Shown piece by piece: positions 18,410-27,284 of a stretch of 64,000 nt of DNA (the first letter of the stretch is position 1; every line of letters starts with the position of its first letter). The DNA is taken from the NCBI RefSeq assembly GCF_020510705.1, contig NZ_CP075184.1, forward strand, positions 3,410,001 through 3,474,000. Direction: 5' to 3'. Below the pieces are notes generated by a model. That model was given only the letters and a program-made list of their open reading frames with translations. It did no database searches and had not been told where the DNA came from. Origin of the DNA: Acidovorax radicis. GTDB lineage: Bacteria > Pseudomonadota > Gammaproteobacteria > Burkholderiales > Burkholderiaceae_C. A program made the position numbers and the translations under genes.

Positions 18410-18759
18410 GCAGAGCGCACCCGCTGCGGGTAGCAGACTATTTGCAGCACATCCTGGAGGCCGTCGGCAACATTCAGGACTACACGGTGGGGATGGACTT
18501 GGCCGCCTTCCTGGCAGACCGCAAGACATGCGACGCCGTGATTCGCAACCTGGAAGTGATCGGTGAGGCCAGCAACAACGTGGCCAAGAACCACCCCGAA
18601 TTCGCGCAGAAACATGCCCATGTTCCGTGGGGCTTCGCCTACGAAATGCGCAATGCACTGGCCCACGGCTATTTCACTGTGGACCTGGGCATCGTCTGGC
18701 AAACCGTGCAGAACGACCTGCCAGCTCTGCGGGCGCAAGTAGCAGCACTCTCGCTCTAG
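18406..18759 (+). CDS. hepT: HepT-type HEPN ribonuclease toxin
   Basis: 117 residues of the DUF86/HepT family. The catalytic Rx4HxY motif is seen as RNALAHGYF near residue 83, followed by VDLGIVWQTVQNDLPAL as usual. VIGEASNNVAKNHPEF is the typical central helix. It is an RNase that inhibits growth unless modified by the upstream MntA. The coupled overlap with mntA supports an intact toxin-antitoxin pair. Confidence 0.92.
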   Translation: MSRAHPLRVADYLQHILEAVGNIQDYTVGMDLAAFLADRKTCDAVIRNLEVIGEASNNVAKNHPEFAQKHAHVPWGFAYEMRNALAHGYFTVDLGIVWQTVQNDLPALRAQVAALSL

Positions 18760-18769
18760 CTTGCTTCAA

Positions 18770-18824
18770 TTTCGATAGCTGCTTGCGCTTATCCATCAAG
18801 CGCTAGAGGCCAATTTCATTCAAA
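18770..18824 (+). repeat. Dispersed intergenic repeat, copy 5
   Basis: TTCGATAGCTGCTTGCGCTT, ATCCATCAAGCGCTAGAGGC, CAATTTCATTCAA: a well-preserved copy that can serve as the reference. The core GCGCTT-ATCCATC-AAGCGC forms a 6-bp stem with a 7-base loop. It lies downstream of hepT. Confidence 0.85.
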
Positions 18825-18850
18825 CAACTGACCACCACCAAAGCCCGTCC

Positions 18851-19150
18851 ATGACGCCTTCGTTCACCCCTACCTTCGCCCATGTGCCGCCCGGCCCGCT
18901 GGCAGGTCCCTTGCAGTTGCTACCCGTCAACGCCGGTGTGGTGTCTGTACACACAGCCGATGGCGCGCATGTGGGCTCGCTCAAGCTGGTCGGCGGGGTC
19001 TGGAAGTTCAAGGCCATGGGCTACGACGCTGCTGGCCGCATGGAGCCTGGCCATGGGCCGCTGACAGGGCAACACAACATGCAGTTCGCTACGCCTGACG
19101 CGACTGAGGTGAGCGCGCGGTTGCTCGGCGCGCTGGGCGATTTGAGCTAA
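18851..19150 (+). CDS. Hypothetical protein
   Basis: 99 residues, not recognised. A Pro-rich start (MTPSFTPTFAHVPPGPLAGPLQLLPVN) is followed by beta-rich sequence (GVVSVHTADGAHVGSLKLVGGVWKFKAMGYD). No signal peptide or membrane segment. GC and codon use fit the core genome. Probably a small cytosolic protein restricted to related genera. Confidence 0.5.
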   Translation: MTPSFTPTFAHVPPGPLAGPLQLLPVNAGVVSVHTADGAHVGSLKLVGGVWKFKAMGYDAAGRMEPGHGPLTGQHNMQFATPDATEVSARLLGALGDLS

Positions 19151-19369
19151 GCGCTGCCGAAAGAAAGCCACGAACCCTCCCGCTGGAGGCACCACCAGCA
19201 ACCGTCAGGCAGTAGCCCCCGCTGAATGCCCCCCGGCGGAGCCAGCCGATGCACCAGTGGCACCTGCGCAATTGCCAGCCCCGCTAGAATCCGCGTTCTT
19301 CGAAAGAACCGTCATGGCCATGCCATGCCCATGGAAGGCTTTCATACTTTGGACCCAATGGGGATGAAG

Positions 19370-20269
19370 ATGGACAAGCCTTTCATTTCTCTCTGCCCGG
19401 AGATCACGCGGGCCGACGCGCTGACATTGATGGACTGGTTGGAAGACGAGGACGTGACGCGCTTCCTGAGCGACTCGCGCCACGTTTCCCGCTTCATCGG
19501 GCGGGTGCAACTGCCCGTCCTGACGCATTTGTTCAATCAGGGTGGCCGCTTCTTCATGGCCTTTGACCGCCACGACGTTCCTGTGGGCTTCGTGCGCCTC
19601 GTCAAGCAGGGGGCGGAGTGCGAGATAGTCCTGGTCATCGGCAACCGGGACAACTGGGGCCGCAAGCTGGGCGCCAGCGCCATCCGCGAGGGCTTGAAAC
19701 TCGCTTTCTTTGACATGCGGGCCGAGAAGCTCATCGCCAAGATCCACCCGGACAACGTGCGCTCGCTCAAAGCGTTTCTGCAGGGCGGTTTTGTGCTGGA
19801 AAACGAGTCGCCAGTGATGAAGTCGTTGTCGATGAGTTCGGAGCGCTATCTGAGGCTTCTGCGGGAAAGCCATGCAGCCCACACCTCGGACATTTACATC
19901 ACCGAGATCGACAAAGCGCGGCTCAAAAATCTGGTGGAGGTAGAGCAAGGACCGACGGTGTTTGAGCTGGAGCATGAGATCGAGCGCGCCATTGTGGTCG
20001 ATCCGTGGAACGTGGCCGATGATGTGGTGACGATGAACTCCAAGGCCCTGCTGCACGTGGACGACGAGGAACGCGAGGTCGCGCTGGTGTACCCCGAAGA
20101 CGCAGACGAACGCGCCGGAAAGCTTTCGGTGTTCTCCGACATTGGCACCGCGATCCTGGGCTACCGAGCGGGCGATGCCTTCAGCTGGCGGATGCCGAGT
20201 CGCACCTGCCACATCCGGATCGGCAAGGTGCTGTACCAGCCCGAAGCGGCGGGCCACTACCACCTGTAG
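19370..20269 (+). CDS. GNAT acetyltransferase fused to a Rnk/GreA-type domain
   Basis: About 299 residues. The N-terminal 165 are a GNAT domain (CEIVLVIGNRDNWGRKLGAS as the acetyl-CoA loop; AKIHPDNVRSLKAFLQGGFV as the typical end). After a linker, residues about 175-299 are a regulator-of-nucleoside-diphosphate-kinase / GreA-GreB C-terminal domain (DIYITEIDKARLKNLVE, VTMNSKALLHVDDEER, LSVFSDIGTAILGYRAGD). The second half would bind the RNA-polymerase secondary channel. Several in-frame ATGs occur; 19370 is chosen for GGGGA upstream, with 19325 possible. What the fusion acetylates is unknown. Confidence 0.8.
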   Translation: MDKPFISLCPEITRADALTLMDWLEDEDVTRFLSDSRHVSRFIGRVQLPVLTHLFNQGGRFFMAFDRHDVPVGFVRLVKQGAECEIVLVIGNRDNWGRKLGASAIREGLKLAFFDMRAEKLIAKIHPDNVRSLKAFLQGGFVLENESPVMKSLSMSSERYLRLLRESHAAHTSDIYITEIDKARLKNLVEVEQGPTVFELEHEIERAIVVDPWNVADDVVTMNSKALLHVDDEEREVALVYPEDADERAGKLSVFSDIGTAILGYRAGDAFSWRMPSRTCHIRIGKVLYQPEAAGHYHL

Positions 20270-20365
20270 GGGTGCTTCACGCCGCCATCAGGCTGCCCAA
20301 GCAAGCGCCGTGGGTGCGGGGGTACGCATTCGGCTGGCGGGTAAATACGCTCACTTGAGAACTAT

Positions 20366-20424
20366 CAATTTCATAGCTTCCAGCGCTTATCCATTAAGCG
20401 CTAGAGGCCAATTTAACTTCAAAT
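20366..20424 (+). repeat. Dispersed intergenic repeat, copy 6
   Basis: CAATTTCATAGCTTC, CAGCGCTTATCCATTAAGCG, CTAGAGGCCAATTTAAC: a clear copy ending at the 3' end of the convergent M14 peptidase gene. Confidence 0.85.
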
Positions 20425-20429
20425 CAGCC

Positions 20430-21389
20430 TCAATCTGGCGAAGGGCTGGACTGGCACACAAACTCTACCGCCGCACACACTGCCGCCACCTGCGCCTCGA
20501 TGCACTGCTCTGGCGTGGCGCGGGGGCTGTCCGGGTAGACCTCGGTCGTCGTGGTGTAGCGCGCGCCGCTGATGCCCGCGCACAGTCCCCAGTGCTTCAT
20601 CGGGTAGCGGATGACGCCCGGCGCCACCACGGGCGAGCCGATGATTTCGTTCTTGTCATCCGCAGGCGCAATGTGCGTGACGCGGCTCACGGCGTCGATG
20701 ATGGCTTGCTGGAAGGTGGGCTGCGGGTTGTCGGTGTCGTCCACCAGGTAAAAGCCGTCGGGGATGCTGCCGGGCTCGAACACTTTGCCGTCGCGCGCGG
20801 CCACGGCGGGGCGGTATTCGGTTTCGTCGGTATCGGTGGTTTCGTGCAGGTCGAGGTGGGCGGCGAACTGGCCGTATTGGCCGCTGTGCTGCGCCACCAG
20901 GCGCATGAGGGCGGCGGACTCCTGCGCGGGCGAGCCTTCGCGGAAGGCGCGGTTGGGGTCGATGGCGTCGAAGTTCCAGCGCTGAAACCGCTCGTACGCC
21001 CAGGGGCTGACGCAGGGCACCACCAGCAGGTTGGCGCGGCCTGCAAAGCGGTCGGCCTGCGTATCCACAAAACGCAGCGCGCCGTGCACGCCGCTGGTTT
21101 CGTAGCCGTGCACGCCGCCGGTGACGAGCACGCTGGGTAAGTCGGGTTGCCAGTGACGGCTGCGCAGGGCCCGCAGGGGAAAGCGCTCTGCCGGGTGCTG
21201 TGCGTTGGCATAAATCACATCGCCATACATCTCCACATCGAACTGGCCCCGCAGCGCCTCAATGGCCGTGAGCACGTCGTCGGCGTAGCTGCGCTGGCGC
21301 ACCTGGCGTGCGCGCCACTGGTCGCGTTCTGAGGCGCCCCAGGGTTGGCCGGGCGTGCCGATGGGATAGTGGGAATGGGTGGGTTGCAT
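20430..21389 (-). CDS. M14-family zinc carboxypeptidase-like protein
   Basis: 319 residues. The zinc-site pattern H-x-x-E is in TGGVHGYETSG and the third ligand is in HLDLHETTDTDE; NFDAIDPNRAF gives the substrate-binding Asn-Arg pair usual in M14 and succinylglutamate-desuccinylase-like proteins. TTTTEVYPDSP holds the late catalytic Glu. No signal peptide, so a cytosolic peptidase or amidase. It is divergent from the protease/FHA operon with 78 bases between. Confidence 0.85.
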   Translation of the reverse strand: MQPTHSHYPIGTPGQPWGASERDQWRARQVRQRSYADDVLTAIEALRGQFDVEMYGDVIYANAQHPAERFPLRALRSRHWQPDLPSVLVTGGVHGYETSGVHGALRFVDTQADRFAGRANLLVVPCVSPWAYERFQRWNFDAIDPNRAFREGSPAQESAALMRLVAQHSGQYGQFAAHLDLHETTDTDETEYRPAVAARDGKVFEPGSIPDGFYLVDDTDNPQPTFQQAIIDAVSRVTHIAPADDKNEIIGSPVVAPGVIRYPMKHWGLCAGISGARYTTTTEVYPDSPRATPEQCIEAQVAAVCAAVEFVCQSSPSPD

Positions 21390-21467
21390 GGGTGCGTGGG
21401 ATGGAGTGGCTGGTGAATGGCTAACGAGACAAAAAGGCTTGTCGCAAGGCGTTCATAGAATACCGCG

Positions 21468-22904
21468 ATGCCCTTCCCCCTGATCCGGCCCCTGCGGCTG
21501 GCAACCTCGTCCTTCGTTCTGCTGCTCTGCGCCCTGGCCCACGCACAGAATGCCCCACCACCCGCCTCTGCCAACACCCCGGCCGCTCACCCGGCGGGCA
21601 GTGCCCCTGTGGATGGCACTGCACCCGCACCAGCGGGCACGGCGGGCACTGTGGCCGCTGCGCCCACAGCGGCCGACGCGGCGCTGCTGTCGCGCGATGC
21701 GCGGCGCATTTACGAGTTGTCGCGCGACAAGCTGGTGCAGATCCGCACGCTGCTGCGCAATGCCAACACGCAGGCGTCGATTGGTTCGGGCTTTTTTGTG
21801 TCGGCCGACGGGCTGATCGTCACCAACTTTCATGTGGCCAGCCAACTGGCGCTGGAGCCCGAGCGCTACCGGGGCGTGTATGTGACGATGGAGGGGCAGG
21901 AGGGCGAGGTCGAGCTGCTGGCGTTTGACGTGCAGCACGACCTGGCCGTGCTGCGCGCCAAAGAGCGCAAGGCAGCGGCGCCCGTGCTGGGCTTTCGGCC
22001 TGCCGCCGAAGCCTTGGCGCAGGGCGAGCGCATCTACTCACTGGGCAACCCGCTCGACATCGGCTTTGCCGTGACCGAGGGCACCTACAACGGGCTGGTC
22101 AAGCGCAGCTTTTACCCGCGCATCTTTTTTGGCGGCGCGCTCAACCCCGGCATGAGCGGTGGCCCGGCGGTGGACGATGCGGGCCGGGTGCTGGGCGTGA
22201 ACGTGGCCAAGCGGCTCGATGGCGAGCAGGTCAGCTTCTTGATCCCGGCCGAGTTTGCGCAGGCGCTGGTGCAGCGTGCGGCCAACGCAGAGCCCATCAC
22301 CCAGGCCGCGCATGCCGAGATGACGCGGCAGCTGATGGAACACCAGCAACTGCTGACAGACCGGTTCTTGAAAGCGCCGTTTCGCGAGCAGCGCCACGGC
22401 AACTACCGCCTGCCGGTGCCCGACGATGCGCTGGCGCGCTGCTGGGGCTCGGGGCGCGACCCGAATTTTCCCGGTCTGAATCTGGAGCGCACGCAGTGCC
22501 AGGCCGACAGCGACGTGGTGGCCGGGGACTTCAGCACCGGCGCGGTGCGCCTGTCTTACGAGGCCTACAACGCGCCCACGCTGGGCGCTGCACGGTTTGC
22601 CCGGGTATTCTCAAAAAGCTTTGAAAACGAGCGGCTGCAGACACGCGGCAACCGCCACCAGACGGCGGCCGAGTGCACCGAGCGGTTTGTAGACCCCGGC
22701 ACCGTGCCGCTGCGGGCGGTGGTGTGCCTGTCGGCCTACCGCAAGCTGACCGGTCTGTACAACATGACCGTGCTGGCCGCCTCGGTCAACCAGCCCACGC
22801 AGGGCGTGCTGGGCCGCCTGGATGTGCAAGGCATTGCGTTTGATAACGGCATGAAGCTGGCCAGCCACTACCTCAAGGCGTTTCGCTGGGAGGCCGCACC
22901 ATGA
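21468..22904 (+). CDS. Exported trypsin-like serine protease (S1C type)
   Basis: 478 residues: a signal peptide (about 1-26, LATSSFVLLLCALAHAQ), a Pro/Ala-rich linker (27-70) and a trypsin-like domain (about 90-275). The triad is visible as TNFHVAS (His), FDVQHDLAVL (Asp) and NPGMSGGPAV (Ser). No PDZ domain follows; the C-terminal 190 residues are not recognised. It acts in the periplasm. Its last four bases overlap the FHA gene (ATGA), so the two are coupled and may work together at the envelope. Confidence 0.87.
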   Translation: MPFPLIRPLRLATSSFVLLLCALAHAQNAPPPASANTPAAHPAGSAPVDGTAPAPAGTAGTVAAAPTAADAALLSRDARRIYELSRDKLVQIRTLLRNANTQASIGSGFFVSADGLIVTNFHVASQLALEPERYRGVYVTMEGQEGEVELLAFDVQHDLAVLRAKERKAAAPVLGFRPAAEALAQGERIYSLGNPLDIGFAVTEGTYNGLVKRSFYPRIFFGGALNPGMSGGPAVDDAGRVLGVNVAKRLDGEQVSFLIPAEFAQALVQRAANAEPITQAAHAEMTRQLMEHQQLLTDRFLKAPFREQRHGNYRLPVPDDALARCWGSGRDPNFPGLNLERTQCQADSDVVAGDFSTGAVRLSYEAYNAPTLGAARFARVFSKSFENERLQTRGNRHQTAAECTERFVDPGTVPLRAVVCLSAYRKLTGLYNMTVLAASVNQPTQGVLGRLDVQGIAFDNGMKLASHYLKAFRWEAAP

Positions 22905-23893
22905 GCACGATGCCGACCCTGGGGCTGATCGAAGCCTTTGACCGCCACGGCGCGCTGCTGGCGCGCGCGCCCATCACGCACTGGCCCGTGACGGTGGGCC
23001 GGGCGCTGGACTGCGACCTGGTGCTGGACGACCCGTTTGTGGCGCCCACGCACCTGCGTATCGACCGCGCAGCAGACGGCCCGCGCGCAGTGCAGGTGGA
23101 GGTGCTGGAGACACGCAACGGCGCGCGCCTGCAGCGCAAGCGCCACGGCCAGGGCGAGCGCTTTGACTGGCCCGACGGCACCCCCGTTGACCTGGGTCGC
23201 ACGCACATCGCCTTGCGCCTGGCCGACACGGCCATTGCCGACGAGCAGGCTCTGCCGCTGTTTCCGTGGCGCATGCTGGCCATGACGGCCGCTTGGGTGG
23301 TGCTGATGGTGGCTGCTGCGGCGGGGTCGTCGTGGCTGGAGGCACGCGACGCGTCGCAATACCTGAAGTCGCTGCCTGTCGTGCTGCTGAGCACGCTGAT
23401 GGTGCTGTGCGCCTGGTCGGGCATGTGGGCGGTGGCCAACAAGGTGTTTGCCGGCCAGCTGCGGTTCTGGCGCCATGTGCGCATTGCCTGCGCTGCGGCC
23501 CTGGGGGCCGATGTGGTGCAGCTGGTGAGCAACCTGACCGCATTCGCTTTCTCGCTGGAGGTTTTTTCGCAGTTCGCCAATCTGCTGGCCGTGCTGGTGC
23601 TGGCGGCGGCGCTGTATGCCCATCTGGCCACCGTGCTGCCACGCCGCCGCGTGGGCCTGGCCTGGGCGGTGGCCGCCGTGGTGGCATTGGGCGTGCCGTC
23701 GTGGCTGGGTGCGCAGTGGCTCAACCGCATGCGGCTGACGAACGAGCTGTACATGAGCAGCCTGTTCCCCCCCAGCCTGCGCGTGGCCCCGGCCGTGCCG
23801 GTGGATCAGCTTCTGCAAGACGCCGAGTCGCTGCGCAGCAAACTCGACCGCCGCCTGCGCGATGACGGCCAGGCAGACGAGGACGACGAGTAG
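22901..23893 (+). CDS. FHA-domain polytopic membrane protein
   Basis: 330 residues. Residues about 10-110 form an FHA-like domain (VTVGRALDCDLVLDD... VAPTHLRI), which binds phosphothreonine peptides; the expected Gly-Arg and Ser/Thr-His positions are present. About five transmembrane helices follow between 120 and 275 (WRMLAMTAAWVVLMVAAAAG and onwards). The C-terminus is a charged cytosolic tail. Coupled to the upstream protease gene by a 4-base overlap. No kinase lies nearby, so the phospho-ligand is unknown. Confidence 0.8.
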   Translation: MSTMPTLGLIEAFDRHGALLARAPITHWPVTVGRALDCDLVLDDPFVAPTHLRIDRAADGPRAVQVEVLETRNGARLQRKRHGQGERFDWPDGTPVDLGRTHIALRLADTAIADEQALPLFPWRMLAMTAAWVVLMVAAAAGSSWLEARDASQYLKSLPVVLLSTLMVLCAWSGMWAVANKVFAGQLRFWRHVRIACAAALGADVVQLVSNLTAFAFSLEVFSQFANLLAVLVLAAALYAHLATVLPRRRVGLAWAVAAVVALGVPSWLGAQWLNRMRLTNELYMSSLFPPSLRVAPAVPVDQLLQDAESLRSKLDRRLRDDGQADEDDE

Positions 23894-23958
23894 GCCACCT
23901 GACGGACTGCGTCTACCCAGCGTCTATCCAACCTCTACCCAGCCCCCTCCATTGCCCC

Positions 23959-24207
23959 ATGCGCCGCCGCAAACCGCACCACCACGTCTACGTGGTCGAG
24001 CTCTCCAAAGACGTGCTGCTGGAGCCGCGCTTTCGCAAATGCAACCCCGGCTACGTCGACGGCAAGCCCTGCGTGTACGTAGGCATGACGGGGCTGGACC
24101 CGGACGTGCGGTTTGACAAACACAAGGCGGGCATCCAGGCCAACCGGTTTGTGACGCAATACGGCCTGCGCCTGCTGCCGGACCTGTACGAGGGACATGG
24201 GAGTTAA
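23959..24207 (+). pseudogene. GIY-YIG-like small protein gene, 5' part (split by the island)
   Basis: The frame gives 82 residues, of which about the first 78 are native: VYVVELSKDVLLEP, CVYVGMTGLDPDVRFDKHKAG and LRLLPDLYE resemble a GIY-YIG-type core (VYVGxTxxxxxRxxxH). Full-length relatives are about 110 residues and continue with a NPM-YEEA segment. Here the frame runs into foreign sequence after GAG at 24190-24192 and stops 15 bases later. The missing end is found at 53212-53316. This split marks the left border of the island. Confidence 0.75.
24193..24205 (+). other. Left island junction (attachment-like site)
   Basis: GGACATGGGAGTT lies where the split gene leaves its reading frame. 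A similar sequence, GGCACACGGGCTT, lies at the right junction at 53213-53225. The two may be the imperfect direct repeats left by recombinase-mediated integration. The exact crossover cannot be fixed without an empty-site sequence. Confidence 0.45.
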
Positions 24208-24496
24208 TCCATTTTCAATGCGACATGGTAGTCAAATAAAAAGTGACAACCTGAGTGGTACTCAGTAGATTGAAACAAGTACAAGCATCCATTCTTCTTG
24301 TTTAGGTTGTTACTGGCTTCTCTACTAAGGCTTAGTGGGCAAGTGGGCTGCCTGCAAGTGCTTGCACTTTTCCACGGCAACCGCGTCAGTGCCTGGGAGC
24401 AGCGGGAAACCCGCGCACCCGCAGGGCTGTCTACAACCTCGTGGTGCAGACAGGCGGGTTTTCCACGGCGGTCGGATTCAACTTCGGAGGTTGTTG

Positions 24497-24886
24497 ATGA
24501 AGCGCACAGTACCTCGTAAAGTTGTTGTACCTGCATTTCAACTTACCCAGGAATGTGAGTTGGACGAGGTAGGAGCTGTCGAGCGGCGGTTCTGTGATAG
24601 CCGTGGTGGGAGTTCCTGTAACTCGTATCACTTCCGTCCATCCTCCTCCGGTCAAGCCAGTGCATGGAACCTGTTTGCGTTCGCCTTGGACTCACAGGGG
24701 CGACCATGGGACTTAGCGACGGTGTACCTGCTTGAGCATGTTCAAGAGGTACAACGGCCTGAGATGGCGACGTACCATGCCCTGGCGGACGATCTCGGTG
24801 CCTATCGGCACTGGCTTGATGTCCAGAAGAGCCAGGATCTCCTATTTGAGTTTCCAAAGAACATCCTGGAGAGGGTGACGTACTGA
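24497..24886 (+). pseudogene. Tyrosine recombinase, 5' part (interrupted by IS3-family element)
   Basis: The first 129 codons of an island recombinase, starting at an ATG with GGAGG 7 bases upstream. The residues (TYHALADDLGAYRHWLDVQKSQ) look like the start of a core-binding SAM-like domain. The frame is closed by the TGA at the left tip of the IS. Removing the IS and one copy of its TAC target duplication rejoins this frame exactly to 26208 onwards, giving an intact 487-residue protein. Confidence 0.85.
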
Positions 24887-24933
24887 ACCGCCCCGCGTTT
24901 TGAGGAGGCTCTTTTCTCTGAGAGGATTGAGCC

Positions 24934-25260
24934 ATGAGCAAGAAGTCGAACCAGTTTTCACCTGAGGTCCGCGAGCGCGCTGTTCGCATGGTGCGTGAGC
25001 ACCGAGGCGAGTACCCCTCGCTGTGGGCTGCCATTGAATCCATCGCCCCCAAGATTGGCTGCGTGCCGCAGACCTTGCACGAGTGGGTCAAGCGTGCCGA
25101 GGTCGATTCCGGCGTGCGTGAGGGCATCACCACCTCCGAGCGTGAACGGATGAAGGTGCTGGAGCGCGAGGTCAAAGAACTGCGCAAAGCCAACGAGATC
25201 TTGAAGCTGGCCAGCGCGTTTTTCGCCCAGGCGGAACTCGACCGCCGTCTGAAGCCCTGA
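24934..25260 (+). CDS. IS3-family transposase orfA
   Basis: 108 residues: an N-terminal helix-turn-helix ([16 protein letters not shown]... [13 protein letters not shown]) followed by a leucine-zipper-like coiled coil ([20 protein letters not shown]). It binds the IS ends. The run TTTTTC at 25219-25224, near the end, is a candidate for -1 slippage into the orfB frame. Confidence 0.93.
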   Translation: MSKKSNQFSPEVRERAVRMVREHRGEYPSLWAAIESIAPKIGCVPQTLHEWVKRAEVDSGVREGITTSERERMKVLEREVKELRKANEILKLASAFFAQAELDRRLKP

Positions 25261-25313
25261 AGGGCTTCATCGATCAGCATCGACAGGCCTACGGGGTCGA
25301 GTCGATCTGCAAG

Positions 25314-26165
25314 GTGCTGCAGATCGCCCCGTCAGGCTATTGGCGTCATGCCGCCCGTCAACGCAATCCACGGCTGCGCTGTCCGCGCGCCCAACGTGAT
25401 GACACCCTGGTGCCGCATATTGAGCGCGTCTGGCAGGCCAACATGCGGGTCTATGGCGCCGACAAGATCTGGAAACAGATGAACCGCGAAGGGCTGTCCA
25501 TTGCCCGCTGCACGGTCGAGCGCTTGATGAAGCGCCTGGGATTGCAGGGCGTGCGCCGTGGCAAGGTGGTTCGCACCACCATCAGCGACATGAAAGCACC
25601 GTGCCCGCTGGATCGGGTCAACAGACAGTTCAAGGCCGAGCGGCCCAACCAGCTGTGGGTCTCGGACTTCACGTACGTCTCAACCTGGCAGGGGTGGCTG
25701 TACGTGGCCTTCGTGATCGACGTATACGCCAGGCGCATTGTGGGGTGGAGGGTCAGCACCTCCATGCAAACGGAATTCGTTCTGGATGCCCTGGAGCAGG
25801 CCCTGTATGCCAGGCAACCCGAGCGTGATGGCGCATTGATTCATCACTCCGACAGGGGGTCGCAATACGTCAGCATCCGCTACAGCGAACGGCTGTCAGA
25901 GGCAGGCATCGAGCCCTCGGTGGGCAGCAAGGGCGACAGCTATGACAACGCTTTGGCTGAGACGATCAACGGTCTGTACAAGGCCGAGGTGATTCATCGA
26001 CGGTCCTGGCCAACTCGTGAATCGGTAGAGCTGGCAACGCTGGAATGGGTGTCTTGGTTCAACCATCACAGGCTGCTCGGACCCATCGGATACATACCGC
26101 CGGCAGAGGCTGAGGCAAACTACTACCGGCAACTCGCCAGTCAGTCCTCCATGGTGGCGGCCTGA
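25314..26165 (+). CDS. IS3-family transposase orfB (DDE catalytic part)
   Basis: 283 residues from a GTG; the frame is open and similar further upstream to about 25260 ([18 protein letters not shown]), as expected if it is made by -1 frameshift from orfA. The rve integrase core has its three acids in LWVSDFTYVS, HHSDRGSQY and YDNALAETINGLYK. It looks functional. Confidence 0.93.
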   Translation: MLQIAPSGYWRHAARQRNPRLRCPRAQRDDTLVPHIERVWQANMRVYGADKIWKQMNREGLSIARCTVERLMKRLGLQGVRRGKVVRTTISDMKAPCPLDRVNRQFKAERPNQLWVSDFTYVSTWQGWLYVAFVIDVYARRIVGWRVSTSMQTEFVLDALEQALYARQPERDGALIHHSDRGSQYVSIRYSERLSEAGIEPSVGSKGDSYDNALAETINGLYKAEVIHRRSWPTRESVELATLEWVSWFNHHRLLGPIGYIPPAEAEANYYRQLASQSSMVAA

Positions 26166-26204
26166 CTTAAACCAACCGGCCTCCACGAAACCCGGGGCGG
26201 TTCA

Positions 26205-27284
26205 TACCGGTACTACGGTCACCTCAAGAATCAGGTCTTCCTGGGTGAATTGGCGGCAAGCACGGCCGCACACCGAATGCACACGGTGATTGACTTTTAC
26301 AAGTTTCTTGCCAAGGCTGAGTACTTCATACCTGAACATCCTGCCTGGAAGACGAGACAAGTGAATCTGGCCTTCAAGACCATATACGGGGCCCAGGTTG
26401 TCAAGAACGTAGAGACGACGGACCTGCACATAGAGGCCCCCAAAGCCAATGATGCCTTTCGTGAGACGATTCTAGACGGTGGTGAGCTCCGGCCCCTTAC
26501 ATCTGTTGAGCAGAGGTGGCTCCTTGATGCCCTGTTGGCCATCGGGAACACGGAGATGTACCTGCTGCACTGGTTCATGATTGCCACCGGCGCGCGCATA
26601 CAGACCGCTTGTACGTTGAGAGTCGGATTCTTCCTCGGGCATCCGCATGCCTTTGGCGGTCATCTGGCCGGTGGGAGGCAGGTTGTCAAGTTGAAGTGCG
26701 GACCAGGGACGCTGATCGACACCAAAGGTGGCAAGCACGGAATTCTGCATATTCCTCAAGCGTTGTTTGAAGCCATGCGAACCTACGCGCACAGTGACCG
26801 TGCCAAAACTCGTCGCAGAGCCGCAAAGCGAGGAGATCAACAGAACCAGTACTTGTTTCTCACCAACAGGGGCCAGCCGTACTACTTGAGCAAGGACGAT
26901 GCACGGGTATTTGACCCTGAACACACTAGTAGCTACCTGTGCGATGGTGGAACTGTTCGCAAGTTCGTGTCTGACCGTTTGCTTCCTGCAATACGAGAAC
27001 GCCACGATCAGCAGTTTCATTTCAAGATCCATGATCTCCGAGCGACCTTTGGCATGAACTGTGTTGACCTCCTCATGCCCCGAGTGCAGAAGGGAGAGAT
27101 CACCCTGAGCAAGGTACTCGGCACGGTGCAAGAACTGATGTGGCATTCCAGTCTGCAGACTACCGAGAGGTATCTGCAATACCGCAGCCGTATGCAAGTG
27201 ATTTACGCAGCCATCGACGGATACGGTGAGCAGGTACAGGCCTGGATTGCGGGTGCCAATTCTTTGCGAGGTTCGGATGAGTGA
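26205..27284 (+). pseudogene. Tyrosine recombinase, 3' part (catalytic domain)
   Basis: This is the rest of the interrupted recombinase. Catalytic residues are visible: Arg in TGARIQTACTLR, H-x-x-R in KIHDLRATFG, and His...Tyr in MWHSSLQTTERYLQY. An ATG at 26278 or other in-frame codon could still give an N-truncated product. Its stop overlaps the start of the next recombinase gene by 8 bases, so the two were an operon, as in elements that use two or three recombinases together. Confidence 0.88.

Larger units (their letters stand above)
24884..26204 (+). mobile_element. IS3-family insertion sequence, 1321 bp
   Basis: Terminal inverted repeats begin TGAACCGCCCCG at 24884 and end CGGGGCGGTTCA at 26204. 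A 3-bp target duplication, TAC, lies at 24881-24883 and 26205-26207. It carries the usual orfA and orfB in different frames. The sharp ends and intact genes suggest a fairly recent insertion into the island recombinase gene. Confidence 0.95.
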
